From Vibrio sinensis (GTDB lineage: Bacteria; Pseudomonadota; Gammaproteobacteria; Enterobacterales; Vibrionaceae), in contig NZ_QVMU01000013.1 of assembly GCF_003605645.1 (NCBI RefSeq), positions 1 through 64,000 of the forward strand: a DNA stretch of 64,000 nt, read 5' to 3'. Positions 31,110-39,728 of the stretch are shown here, piece by piece. A program made the position numbers and the translations under genes. Below the pieces are notes generated by a model, which saw only the letters and a list, made by a program, of their open reading frames with translations, had not been told where the DNA came from and ran no database searches. Numbering within the stretch: position 1 is the first letter of the stretch; each line of letters starts with the position of its first letter.

Positions 31110-32452
31110 TAGACGTGTATTTTATTGATGATGAAACGGATATACGTATTGCTATAGAGCAGAGTTTTGAACTCGAAGATCTCCAGGCGCGCTTTTTTGC
31201 GAGCGCTGAGGAAGCATTGTTGGCTATCAAAGAGTCAGGGATGCCAAGAGTTATAATTACGGATATTTGTTTACCCGGTTTATCCGGAGAAAATTTGCTC
31301 TCATCCGTTTTGCATCAAGACCCTGAAGTACCAGTGATATTAATCACCGGACATGGTGACATTTCCATGGCAGTGAATGCGCTACACAATGGCGCTTATG
31401 ATTTTATTGAAAAACCTTTTGCCATTGAACGCTTAATTGATACGACTCGTCGAGCCATAGAAAAGCGTAATCTCACATTGGAAAATCAATCACTAAAAAG
31501 AAGTTTGAAAGCAAGTCAGGCTCTTGGTCCTCGAATCATAGGCAGCAGCCAAGCCATTATCACGTTGCGCGATACCATTAGTCATATTGCCGATACAAAT
31601 GCCGATATTCTATTGTTCGGCGAAACCGGAACAGGAAAAGAACTTTGCGCTCGTTCTATTCATGAACAAAGTTCACGCCGTGAGCATAACTTCGTCGCAA
31701 TAAACTGTGGTGCCGTACCAGAGAACCTCTTAGAAAGTGAACTGTATGGTCATGAAAAAGGTTCGTTTACAGGTGCAGACTCTAAGCGAGTGGGAAAATT
31801 CGAACATGCCCATGGGGGTACGCTATTTCTCGATGAAATTGAGTCCATGCCGATGCAGGCGCAAATTCGCTTATTAAGAGTATTACAAGAAAGAAATATT
31901 GAACGCATTGGCTCAAACCAATTAATACCGATTGATATTCGAGTTATTACCGCAACAAAAGTCGATTTAAAGCAAGCGGCTGCCAATAGCGAATTTCGTC
32001 AAGATCTCTACTATCGCTTGAACGTCGTCACTTTAGACCTACCACCACTGAGGCAACGAAAAGAAGATATTACCGCCCTATTCCACCATTTTTTACTGGT
32101 CGCCGCTGCGCGTTATGGGAAAGATGCAGCTTCTTTACCACAAGCCGATTTACAGGCTTTGATTAGCCATGATTGGCCGGGCAATGTACGAGAACTACGA
32201 AACTGCGCTGAACGATTTGTTTTATTAGGCACTCTTGGTGGCCTTGAGACTCTCAATGGTGACATCAACCAAGCCACACCTTTAGCTGAGCAGGTTGCTG
32301 AATTTGAAAAAATTGCCATCGAGCAGGCTTTGGTTTCAAGTGGTGGGCGAATAAAGGAAACAATGGAACAGCTTCGAGTGCCAAGAAAAACCCTCTATGA
32401 CAAAATGCAGCGTTATGGACTCGATAAAAGCGACTACAAAGCGGATTCCTAA
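31106..32452 (+). CDS. dctD: Sigma-54-dependent response regulator DctD
   Basis: NtrC-family activator of C4-dicarboxylate transport. The receiver has D8-D9, phospho-acceptor D53, T81 and K103. The AAA+ domain shows Walker A GETGTGKE (172-179), the sigma-54 contact loop GSFTGA (219-224, S in place of the usual A) and Walker B TLFLDEIE. A Fis-type helix-turn-helix ends the 448 residues (RIKETMEQLRVPRKTLYDKM). Its likely target is the sigma-54 promoter upstream of dctP. Confidence 0.94.
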   Translation: MIDVYFIDDETDIRIAIEQSFELEDLQARFFASAEEALLAIKESGMPRVIITDICLPGLSGENLLSSVLHQDPEVPVILITGHGDISMAVNALHNGAYDFIEKPFAIERLIDTTRRAIEKRNLTLENQSLKRSLKASQALGPRIIGSSQAIITLRDTISHIADTNADILLFGETGTGKELCARSIHEQSSRREHNFVAINCGAVPENLLESELYGHEKGSFTGADSKRVGKFEHAHGGTLFLDEIESMPMQAQIRLLRVLQERNIERIGSNQLIPIDIRVITATKVDLKQAAANSEFRQDLYYRLNVVTLDLPPLRQRKEDITALFHHFLLVAAARYGKDAASLPQADLQALISHDWPGNVRELRNCAERFVLLGTLGGLETLNGDINQATPLAEQVAEFEKIAIEQALVSSGGRIKETMEQLRVPRKTLYDKMQRYGLDKSDYKADS

Positions 32453-32544
32453 TCAACAGGCTCCTTAAAAAGAATCCTTAGAATAGAGCCCTTAGAATAT
32501 AGATAGGTCAGGCCATCATAATCGGACAAGATGACAAATCAAAA

Positions 32545-32565
32545 AAAGGGCACTACGTGCCCTTT
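32545..32565. terminator. Bidirectional terminator between dctD and hutA
   Basis: Perfect arms AAAGGGCAC / GTGCCCTTT with a 3-base loop and flanking A/T tracts, between the convergent ends of dctD and hutA. Confidence 0.8.
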
Positions 32566-32586
32566 CTTGTTCCTAATTTAGGTCAA

Positions 32587-34737
32587 TCAATAAAAGTACT
32601 CTAGATTGATACCCCAATTTCGGCCTGCTTGGGTATCGAAGTCTTTAAGACCATCATTTTCCCCTTGCAGATCATCATATGCCCAATACTTCTCATCAAA
32701 CGCATTGAACAAGCCTGCTCGTAGAGTCAGATCTTGCATTGGTCGATAGTAAGCGGTTAGATCAAGAGTGGTGTATGACGGAGCAGTAACGTTATCCGCT
32801 TGTTGCCACTCATCTTTCTTAGCCACAATTTTATAGTTAACTAAAGCACCATATTTTTGATTTGGTTCGTTATAACCTAAGCCAAGAACCGCAGTCAGCG
32901 GTGCCACTGAATCAAGCTCTTTACCCGTTTTGGTATCTTCACCATTGGCATAGGCCACACTTAAACGGCTATACAAACCTTGCGGACCGCGAACCGTTGT
33001 CGCAAACTCCGCTCCATAAATGCGCGCTTTATCGATATTCTGCATGGTAATCACATCTTTATTACCTTGCTCACCGATCTTCTGCTCAGTAATGAAGTTG
33101 TCGTAATCGTTATAGAATGCATTCAGTTCATACTGAACGACATCGTTTTTACCGCGCAAACCTACCTCATAAGACAAGCTCTTCTCTGCTTCAAGATCTG
33201 GATTACCCTCGAAAATCGCCCCTTGATCATAAACATAGTAAAGATCATAAACTGTTGGCGCTTTGAAGCCCTGACTGATTTGTACGTATGGACTAAACAT
33301 TTCCGAAACATGATAAACCGCGCCTAAACGACCGGTGAACGCATCATTGTTGTTATCGACATTTGGCTTATCGTAACCGTCTGATACCTCAGGTGCTGTT
33401 TCAAACGAGTCATAGCGTAAACCCGCAGAAAGCACTAACCGCTCGTCAAGTAAGAACGCTTGGTCTTGAACAAATATCCCCCATTGGGTGACTTTCGCAT
33501 TCGGTAGACCCGTACTACCAGGTTTAGAGGTGCCATCAGGAACTCCTGTTTGACCACTTTTAATAAAGTAATCCGTATTCTGCAATGAAAAGTCATTTCT
33601 CAAATAGCTCGCGCCATAAGTTAACTCATGATAGTGCGAATCATAGGCAAGCAACTTATTGAACTGCGCATCAAACTGAATCGAATCATCTTGAGCGGTA
33701 CGGTGACGGTTACGCATGCGGTCGTTATAAACTGGGAAAAAATTAGTCGTATCGTAATTGTCCGATTTGCTTTCCGTGGTTTGATAAGAAAGTTTCCATA
33801 AAAGTTCATCAGCAACACGGTTATTCATCTGCCAATCATGCTCGAAACCAACACGAACACGAGTGTTATCATCGGCAACGGATGAATCTGTATACGTGAA
33901 TCCTGGCATGATTTCATAGCCCTCTTCCGAGGCTAAAAATGAATCATATTGATAATTATAGTACTCAAAAGTTAAGCCTAAACGGTGGGCTTCATTTGCT
34001 TGATAGAATACTTTCGCTAATCCATTATAGAGCGTTGAATCAGCAGGGTCTGCCGCCCCGCGATCTGGGCCAAGAATATCCGACCCATCACTATGGGTTT
34101 TGTACTCTTTACCATCGGCATAGGTAAGCATGGCTATCGTTTCCCAATCGCCATTACGCATCGCCCAAGTTAAAGTGTTTTTGAACTCTTCATTCACCGA
34201 TGCATAGCTTGATTTAATACCGAAGCGATTTTCATCTCCGTCCGTTAACAAGACATCTTCCGGATTTTTGGTACGAAGTAGCACAACACCACCAAGAGCA
34301 TCTGAGCCATACAAGCTAGAAGACGGGCCTTTATTGACCTCAATGCCCGCTAATGTATCTGTTTCAACAGTATTTGGGTATTTACGCTGCTGACTTGCAC
34401 CCGGATTGTAAGGTACTGGTTGTTGAATACCATCCACCATAACTTTCACTCGGCTATCATCAATGCCACGAATATTAAAACCTGATACACCAAAACGACC
34501 GCCACCTTCAGCCTCCACACCCGGTGTGTATTTCAACGTATCTTGAAGGTTATTCGTCATGGTGTTATCGAGTTGAGAACGACTAACCGTTGCCACTGAA
34601 GATGATACATCTTCAATGTTTTGCTCTGTTCGGGTCGCTGAAACTACGACCTCATCGAATGAATAGACTTCTTCTGCCAATGCTGGGGCAGATAAAACTG
34701 CACTAATAACAAGCGCAAGTTGAGTTTGCTTTATCAT
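32587..34737 (-). CDS. hutA: TonB-dependent haem receptor HutA
   Basis: Outer-membrane barrel for haem uptake. From the ATG at 34737 (MIKQTQLALV) the protein has 716 residues: signal peptide ending near ALAEE, a TonB box-like stretch FDEVVVSA, the plug domain (GFNIRGIDDSRVKVMVDG), then a 22-strand barrel ending in an aromatic residue (NLEYFY). The haem-receptor signature appears as FKAP ... GNPDL, a small variant of FRAP/NPNL. An upstream in-frame ATG at 34749 is possible. It is in the same orientation as hutZXW, 183 bp downstream of hutZ. Confidence 0.92.
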   Translation of the reverse strand: MIKQTQLALVISAVLSAPALAEEVYSFDEVVVSATRTEQNIEDVSSSVATVSRSQLDNTMTNNLQDTLKYTPGVEAEGGGRFGVSGFNIRGIDDSRVKVMVDGIQQPVPYNPGASQQRKYPNTVETDTLAGIEVNKGPSSSLYGSDALGGVVLLRTKNPEDVLLTDGDENRFGIKSSYASVNEEFKNTLTWAMRNGDWETIAMLTYADGKEYKTHSDGSDILGPDRGAADPADSTLYNGLAKVFYQANEAHRLGLTFEYYNYQYDSFLASEEGYEIMPGFTYTDSSVADDNTRVRVGFEHDWQMNNRVADELLWKLSYQTTESKSDNYDTTNFFPVYNDRMRNRHRTAQDDSIQFDAQFNKLLAYDSHYHELTYGASYLRNDFSLQNTDYFIKSGQTGVPDGTSKPGSTGLPNAKVTQWGIFVQDQAFLLDERLVLSAGLRYDSFETAPEVSDGYDKPNVDNNNDAFTGRLGAVYHVSEMFSPYVQISQGFKAPTVYDLYYVYDQGAIFEGNPDLEAEKSLSYEVGLRGKNDVVQYELNAFYNDYDNFITEQKIGEQGNKDVITMQNIDKARIYGAEFATTVRGPQGLYSRLSVAYANGEDTKTGKELDSVAPLTAVLGLGYNEPNQKYGALVNYKIVAKKDEWQQADNVTAPSYTTLDLTAYYRPMQDLTLRAGLFNAFDEKYWAYDDLQGENDGLKDFDTQAGRNWGINLEYFY

Positions 34738-34807
34738 GAATATTTCCATTTCAATTAACTAAATGGCTCCCTCGATTTAGAATATTTTTAGGGAGCAATA
34801 ATGCGTG

Positions 34808-34896
34808 GGTGAAAACATTGAATCCGGTGAAACACTGACTCCGGTGAAGCACTGATTTCGATGAAAACATTGACCTCGGTAAACGTTTGTCTCTGC
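34808..34896. repeat. Five degenerate 17-19 bp tandem repeats upstream of hutA
   Basis: Units begin at 34808, 34826, 34843, 34860 and 34878. The first four read GGTGAAAACATTGAATCC, GGTGAAACACTGACTCC, GGTGAAGCACTGATTTC and GATGAAAACATTGACCTC; the fifth, GGTAAACGTTTGTCTCTGC, is more diverged. They fill most of the hutZ-hutA gap. I know of no named element of this form. Confidence 0.7.
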
Positions 34897-34920
34897 GGTA
34901 ACGAAAACCGAGGCAATCTT

Positions 34921-35505
34921 TTATCCCCTACGCGCCTTTTCGGCTTGAACATGACCTTCGGTCAAATGAACAAAGTCCAGTAAGTCATTGCCCGAAATTT
35001 CAAATGCTTGACCGAAGCCTTTTACATAGCGTCCAGATTCAGGTGTAAGGCGATATAAATTGAAGTCGCCAAGTTGGCTGAGGTTTTCAATGATCTCACC
35101 AAAACGTGCTTGTAAAGCAGCAATGCCGCTATGCCAAGCCTGTGACTGTTTTTCAACTAATTCAGCGTTGGTATCAAAAGTCAGGCGCTTGCGAGCATAA
35201 ACTTGCTTCGCTTCACTTTCGTCTTCGACCATCATGATGGAGACATTACGGTTGGTCTTTAGGTTACGGCCATGAGAGGCAATATCACTAACCAAGATAT
35301 AATAGGCATGGCTATCAAACGCGAATGGCGCATAAGTGGCGTTTGGAGCTCCCTCTGGGCTAATCGTCGCGAGCTGTAAAGTTTTACGAGAATCTCTAAA
35401 TTCGCGAACTTCAGGTTCCAAACGATTTTGTAAACGCTCACGACGTACCTCTTCTCTTTGAGTGGTTTGGTCGGGCTGGTTTTCTGGCTGACTATTCAAA
35501 CTCAT
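34921..35505 (-). CDS. hutZ: Haem utilisation protein HutZ
   Basis: Cytoplasmic haem-binding protein of the pyridoxamine-phosphate-oxidase-like split-barrel fold; in V. cholerae it degrades haem to release iron. The segment LEPEVREFRDSRKTLQLATISPEG and RNVSIMMVEDESEAKQVYARKRLTFD are those of the family; LLDFVHLTEGH near the end has the conserved histidines. At 194 residues it has a slightly longer N-terminus than V. cholerae HutZ. It overlaps hutX by 4 bp (ATGA). Confidence 0.93.
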   Translation of the reverse strand: MSLNSQPENQPDQTTQREEVRRERLQNRLEPEVREFRDSRKTLQLATISPEGAPNATYAPFAFDSHAYYILVSDIASHGRNLKTNRNVSIMMVEDESEAKQVYARKRLTFDTNAELVEKQSQAWHSGIAALQARFGEIIENLSQLGDFNLYRLTPESGRYVKGFGQAFEISGNDLLDFVHLTEGHVQAEKARRG

Positions 35506-36023
35506 ACACTGAATTCCTCTTTCATTTTGATGAATGCTTCCACTTGCTCTGCTAGTAGTTGACGCTTTTTGTCACGGCCAACATACACTTTGAAAATGCA
35601 GTTCCCCTCGCCAGTAAAGAAGCCAATATAGTGACTATCCATACGACGAAATGGCTTACTAACAAATGCAATATGTTCAACTAGATCCAAACGTAAGTGG
35701 CCATGAAGCTCACCGTCTCGTCCCATTAAGTTGTAGTAACCGTGCGCAACTTTTCCTTTAGGAAAGCGTGCCTTACTTTCAAAAATTGACCCGAATGAAT
35801 GAACAATGGTCGTGACATTGCCCCACGTAGGGAGTTGCTCAAGAATCGATTGTGCATGCTTACCATTAACACGGGTCAACATATGCTCAGGTAGAGCGAA
35901 AGTAATTGCGCCTTCACTTAATTCAAGTTGTTGAGACATTTCAGATACTGGCGTTGCCGAATCCATTGCCAATGCAGAGTTTACTTTTTGTTTTACTTCT
36001 GTCTCAGAACATGTGCTGTACAT
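35502..36023 (-). CDS. hutX: Haem carrier protein HutX
   Basis: Cytoplasmic haem-storage/carrier protein that passes haem to HutZ. Its 173 residues contain the HugX/HutX-type motifs WGNVTTIVHSFGSIFE, KGKVAHGYYNLMG and HLRLDLVEHIAFVSKPFRR. It lies 21 bp downstream of hutW and overlaps hutZ, so hutW-hutX-hutZ is one operon. Confidence 0.94.
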   Translation of the reverse strand: MYSTCSETEVKQKVNSALAMDSATPVSEMSQQLELSEGAITFALPEHMLTRVNGKHAQSILEQLPTWGNVTTIVHSFGSIFESKARFPKGKVAHGYYNLMGRDGELHGHLRLDLVEHIAFVSKPFRRMDSHYIGFFTGEGNCIFKVYVGRDKKRQLLAEQVEAFIKMKEEFSV

Positions 36024-36044
36024 GATTTCTCCTGTGAAATGAAT

Positions 36045-37424
36045 TTATCCAGCAATGGCCAAACTTGGAGCCTTTTCACTCTGGATCACTTTAATAAGAT
36101 TAGTCGCTAAGTTAACTGACCAAAACTGCCCTGCTAGAGTTAACGCCACTGCTTGTGGTGTCACGGTAACAAGACCTCGACTCTGCCAAATTTCAAACAA
36201 AGGCATTAAGCGATCAAACCATTGGCTGAAGTCATGTTTTAGTAGTACGCCACGATCAAACGCAGCTTTGAATTGATTAAGAGAAATAGCATTAGGGTCA
36301 CCCTTAAAAGCCATCCCTACTGGAAATTCTTGTTGGTTAATGGCGTCAGTGTAAGCTGACATATCACGATGTTGCATTGCGCTAACTCCGTTGAAATTCC
36401 CACCAGCTCCGGCTCCGATCGGTAGCACTTCCGCATCGGTTTTCGCCAAACTGTTATAAATACTTCGTTCGCGATTGGTCGACGCCCAATGGTTGACACT
36501 AAGGCGACGCTGATGAAAACACGCCATGAAATCGACACCCATTTGATACATTTCAGCCTTGGTCGGAGTATCAGCAGGATTGGGTAACTTTCCTTGCTCA
36601 ATCAAACGTGCCATTGGCAAATTTTGCAGTTCAAGCAGTTGGTAAAGGTCGACGCCATCCACGCCGGATTCAACGTAACCCTCAAGATCTCGTTGCCAAA
36701 TGTCTAGCGTCTGATATGGCAAACCATAAAGTAAATCAATCACAATAGGTGCTGCGTTATAGCTCACCATTTTTTGCAAGGTCGTCAGTACAACATCACC
36801 ATCATCAAGTCGTTTGGCCGCTCGACGAACCTTGCTATCAAAGCTCTGCACTCCCAGAGAAAAACGATTAAACCCACCCTCTAATGCAGATTCAAACTTC
36901 TCATCACTAAAACGGTTCACACGACCTTCTAGCGTAATCTCACAGTCTGGAGTAAGAGGAAAATATCGACGGATAAGTTGGCCAAGCTGTTTAATCTGAT
37001 CAGCCGTTAAGTCAGTAGGTGTACCACCACCAACATAGACCGCTTGAAACGGAAAGCTCTGTGTCCAAGTAAACGATGCTTTACGCTCAATTTCTCTAAC
37101 TAACGCAGAGAAGTAGTCCGCAATCAGTTGATCACTCGAAGCGTATTGGAAGAAATTACAGTAAGTGCATCGAACTCGGCAAAATGGAATATGGATGTAT
37201 AAACAACGCCCCTTAATCGTCGCAGGAGTGTTTAGAGCATTTAACAAACTATCTTGGGTTTTACTATGGGCTATCGGAACAGAGCGCCCACCAACATGAG
37301 GACCAGTTTTTCCACTAAAAGCAAAACGAAGAGGATCTGAGGTTTTCTTTCCTACGATGGATTCATCGTTCATATCGAAAGAAAAAGGTTGCGCAGCAAA
37401 GCGATCTAAAGCAATAGGATTCAT
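36045..37424 (-). CDS. hutW: Radical SAM protein HutW, HemN-like
   Basis: Member of the HemN-like radical SAM family found in haem-use operons; relatives (ChuW) open the haem ring anaerobically. The [4Fe-4S] motif CX3CX2C is at C82, C86 and C89 (FCRVRCTYCNF), followed by VYVGGGTPTDL. At 459 residues it is full length. It is the first gene of hutWXZ, divergent from tonB1, with Fur-like boxes between. Confidence 0.92.
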   Translation of the reverse strand: MNPIALDRFAAQPFSFDMNDESIVGKKTSDPLRFAFSGKTGPHVGGRSVPIAHSKTQDSLLNALNTPATIKGRCLYIHIPFCRVRCTYCNFFQYASSDQLIADYFSALVREIERKASFTWTQSFPFQAVYVGGGTPTDLTADQIKQLGQLIRRYFPLTPDCEITLEGRVNRFSDEKFESALEGGFNRFSLGVQSFDSKVRRAAKRLDDGDVVLTTLQKMVSYNAAPIVIDLLYGLPYQTLDIWQRDLEGYVESGVDGVDLYQLLELQNLPMARLIEQGKLPNPADTPTKAEMYQMGVDFMACFHQRRLSVNHWASTNRERSIYNSLAKTDAEVLPIGAGAGGNFNGVSAMQHRDMSAYTDAINQQEFPVGMAFKGDPNAISLNQFKAAFDRGVLLKHDFSQWFDRLMPLFEIWQSRGLVTVTPQAVALTLAGQFWSVNLATNLIKVIQSEKAPSLAIAG

Positions 37425-37547
37425 AACGTCTATACAGCTTCCGTTTCACACCATTTCAAGTCCGCCTACTGTTCTAAAATCGTCAATACCATGGGATTAC
37501 AAACATTTAGAGCCGAAACTTAGGGATGAAATCTAATAAATTAAATT

Positions 37548-37566
37548 GTAAATAAGAACTATTATC
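37548..37566. promoter_or_regulatory. Fur-like box, hutW side
   Basis: GTAAATAAGAACTATTATC matches the 19-bp Fur consensus GATAATGATAATCATTATC at 13 positions by my count. It is the nearer of the two boxes to hutW, about 125 bp from its start codon. Confidence 0.55.
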
Positions 37567-37587
37567 GACATAATATAGATCGCAAAT

Positions 37588-37606
37588 GATAATGCAAATG
37601 ATATTT
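37588..37606. promoter_or_regulatory. Fur-like box, tonB1 side
   Basis: GATAATGCAAATGATATTT matches the Fur consensus at 13 of 19 positions, with an exact GATAATG and hexamer-like repeats GATAAT/GCAAAT/GATATT. It lies about 150 bp upstream of tonB1. Iron repression of the hut genes by Fur is known in V. cholerae. Confidence 0.6.
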
Positions 37607-37753
37607 GATCTCATTGTTATTTAGTGGATAATACGTTAAATCTCAACTATGGCGTCACGAACTGTCACGTCATTTAAATTTAATGCCTATGACTTTTCAC
37701 TGTCGGTGACTTCACATCGATTGCTTTAAAGGTCAGTTGCTAGCGGTTTTATC

Positions 37754-38593
37754 ATGACAAAGCTTCGTTACTTAATTGCTGGAATTATTGCATTTCTCAT
37801 TCAGGGAATGGCGTTGTCATACGCTCCTCAAGAGAAAGTAATGAGTGTCTCTATGGAGCAAGGTGTCAATTCGATGCAAATCCAATTACTTGCACGAGCA
37901 GCGTCTGAAGCGAAGCCCAAGCAACAAATCGACGCCGAAAAAAGCAAAGAACCTCAACCAAAGACAAGTGAACAGCAATCTATTGAAGTGGCAGAACAAT
38001 CTATTGAAACGGAAAAACTGTCGGCTTCAAAACCGTTAGACCCAACACCTTTAGCTGTCGAGCAGCCTACCATTAAAAAAACAGCGGTAGAAAAAGCAGA
38101 GCCGGCAACGAAAAAACAAATAAGAAAACCAGTCGTCGCAACAAAAAAGGCAATTGAACCAAAAAAAATACAGCGAAAGCCCCCTCCTAAGGTTAAGGCG
38201 ACAACCGAAAAAAAGGTGCCAAAAGTCAGCAAAAAAACAACGGAAACAACCAAGAAGGCAGTTGAAGCTGATAACCAAACGGCGTCACAAAACAGTGAAC
38301 CTATGCTCGTCAGTAAACCTCAATTTAGTGCGAGGCCTGTCCCTGTCTCATACCCAAAATTGGCGAGAAAAAAAGGATTGGAGGGAAAGACACTGATCGA
38401 AGTTTGGCTGGATAGTGAGGGAAAGCAGATAAAACAGAAAATCATTGTATCGAGCGGGCATCCAATTTTGGACAACAGAGCATTGAATACGATTAAGCAA
38501 TGGCAATTTTCACGTCGCATCGTTCAGGGACACGCTATTGCGCATCGCGTTCAGATTCCAATCAATTTCAAACTAAGACAAAAAGAAAGATAA
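37754..38593 (+). CDS. tonB: TonB1 energy transducer
   Basis: Couples the proton motive force to outer-membrane receptors such as HutA. N-terminal membrane anchor (~8-24, IAGIIAFLIQGMALSYA), then a long Lys/Pro/Glu-rich spacer (~52-175), and a C-terminal TonB domain (PVPVSYPKLARKKGLEGKTLIEVWL) that meets TonB boxes. At 279 residues it is typical of Vibrio TonB1. It is the first gene of tonB1-exbB1-exbD1-hutBCD, three bases before exbB1. Confidence 0.93.
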   Translation: MTKLRYLIAGIIAFLIQGMALSYAPQEKVMSVSMEQGVNSMQIQLLARAASEAKPKQQIDAEKSKEPQPKTSEQQSIEVAEQSIETEKLSASKPLDPTPLAVEQPTIKKTAVEKAEPATKKQIRKPVVATKKAIEPKKIQRKPPPKVKATTEKKVPKVSKKTTETTKKAVEADNQTASQNSEPMLVSKPQFSARPVPVSYPKLARKKGLEGKTLIEVWLDSEGKQIKQKIIVSSGHPILDNRALNTIKQWQFSRRIVQGHAIAHRVQIPINFKLRQKER

Positions 38594-38595
38594 TC

Positions 38596-39294
38596 ATGCA
38601 AACATTGAGTCATCTACAAAGCCAACTTGGCATCATGACATGGCCACTTATCATCATGTCATTCCTTACTCTAGTCATTTTAATTGAACGCACTTTTTAC
38701 ATGTTGCTTAATGGTCGTACCTATACAACGACCATCTTAAAACAAGTACATAAGCTCGATTTTAATCATGCAGAAGAAGTTGACCGTTTTATCAATGAAG
38801 AGCTAAGCGGCCGCCAACTTGCTTTTCAATCAATGCGTATGCTGCTAAATCATCGCCACTTCACCAAACCATTACGCGAAGAAGCGGTCAGTATTTGGCT
38901 ATTTAAAAAACGTCAGCAGTTTCGTTCAGGAATACGCCTACTTTCCATGATTGGTGTAATCAGCCCACTGATTGGTCTCCTTGGCACCGTATTGGGGTTA
39001 ATGGAAATGTTTAAAGGCATCACTTCCACTGCAGGTGCGATATCGCCAGCCAATCTCGCTGATGGCCTAGGGTTAGCGATGACAACGACTGCAGCAGGTT
39101 TATTGATTGCCCTCCCAGCGATTATGGGGGCCCAATTACTTAGTATGTGGGTCGACAAAACCTTAGCCAAGATCGAATACACTCTAAATCACAGTAACCT
39201 GCACATTGAGGGCATCTCTGTCGATCCTTGTGCTGAAAAAAACTGTTCCAACAAAAAAATCTTCGTCGCCCCCGTCACGGACGAGGTGATTTGA
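38596..39294 (+). CDS. exbB: ExbB1 proton channel component
   Basis: Inner-membrane partner of TonB1. About 232 residues from the ATG at 38596 (MQTLSHLQSQLGIMTWPLI) with three membrane helices; the MotA/ExbB core reads GIRLLSMIGVISPLIGLLGTVLG and MTTTAAGLLIALPA. An in-frame extension to 38500 would run back into tonB and is rejected. Its TGA and the exbD ATG share one base. Confidence 0.94.
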   Translation: MQTLSHLQSQLGIMTWPLIIMSFLTLVILIERTFYMLLNGRTYTTTILKQVHKLDFNHAEEVDRFINEELSGRQLAFQSMRMLLNHRHFTKPLREEAVSIWLFKKRQQFRSGIRLLSMIGVISPLIGLLGTVLGLMEMFKGITSTAGAISPANLADGLGLAMTTTAAGLLIALPAIMGAQLLSMWVDKTLAKIEYTLNHSNLHIEGISVDPCAEKNCSNKKIFVAPVTDEVI

Positions 39295-39728
39295 TGATCA
39301 AGTCTCACTCCCTGCTCGGTGATGAAGAGTTCAAACCCGATTTAACACCGATGCTCGATATCATATTTATCGTCATGGTATTTCTATTGTTGACCGCAAA
39401 TGTGAGTGTTCAAACACTCAACGTCGACATTCCAAAAACCCAAGAAAGTAACACGCTAAGTCGACCAGACAAGCCAGTAATATCGGTTGGTATTCTTAAT
39501 GCTAGCGAGGATGGTAACGGAACCGACAAGTGGGCAGTAGATGGGAAAAAATTTAATGATTGGGTGTTGTTTACCGATGCTCTATTAAAAGCTCGTCGCG
39601 AAACTCCCGATAAACCGATTGTGATTGCTGCCGATAAAAAAGCCGATGTGGAATCCATGCTTAACTTACTGGCTTTTATGCAAAAACACCAAATATCCGC
39701 CACAAATATTGTTATGGAAGAACATTAA
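39294..39728 (+). CDS. exbD: ExbD1 proton channel component
   Basis: Single-span inner-membrane protein with the proton-carrying aspartate in DLTPMLDIIFIVMVFLLL (helix ~18-38), then a periplasmic domain ending KHQISATNIVMEEH. From the ATG at 39294 it has 144 residues; a TTG one codon earlier overlaps the exbB stop. The stop shares one base with the hutB start. Confidence 0.94.
   Translation: MIKSHSLLGDEEFKPDLTPMLDIIFIVMVFLLLTANVSVQTLNVDIPKTQESNTLSRPDKPVISVGILNASEDGNGTDKWAVDGKKFNDWVLFTDALLKARRETPDKPIVIAADKKADVESMLNLLAFMQKHQISATNIVMEEH

Larger units (their letters stand above)
37425..37753. other. Divergent promoter region hutW / tonB1
   Basis: A 329-bp AT-rich region that must contain promoters for both haem operons. 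Two Fur-like boxes are listed separately. Nothing coding was seen. Confidence 0.6.

Noticed and set aside
37954..38278. Minus-strand Phe/Cys-rich frames opposite the TonB spacer
   Set aside because: They result from the Lys-rich codons of tonB read backwards; no ribosome site.
38500..38595. N-terminal extension of exbB into tonB
   Set aside because: It would overlap the conserved C-terminal TonB domain in another frame and adds a polar, non-membrane leader; ATG at 38596 is the normal start.
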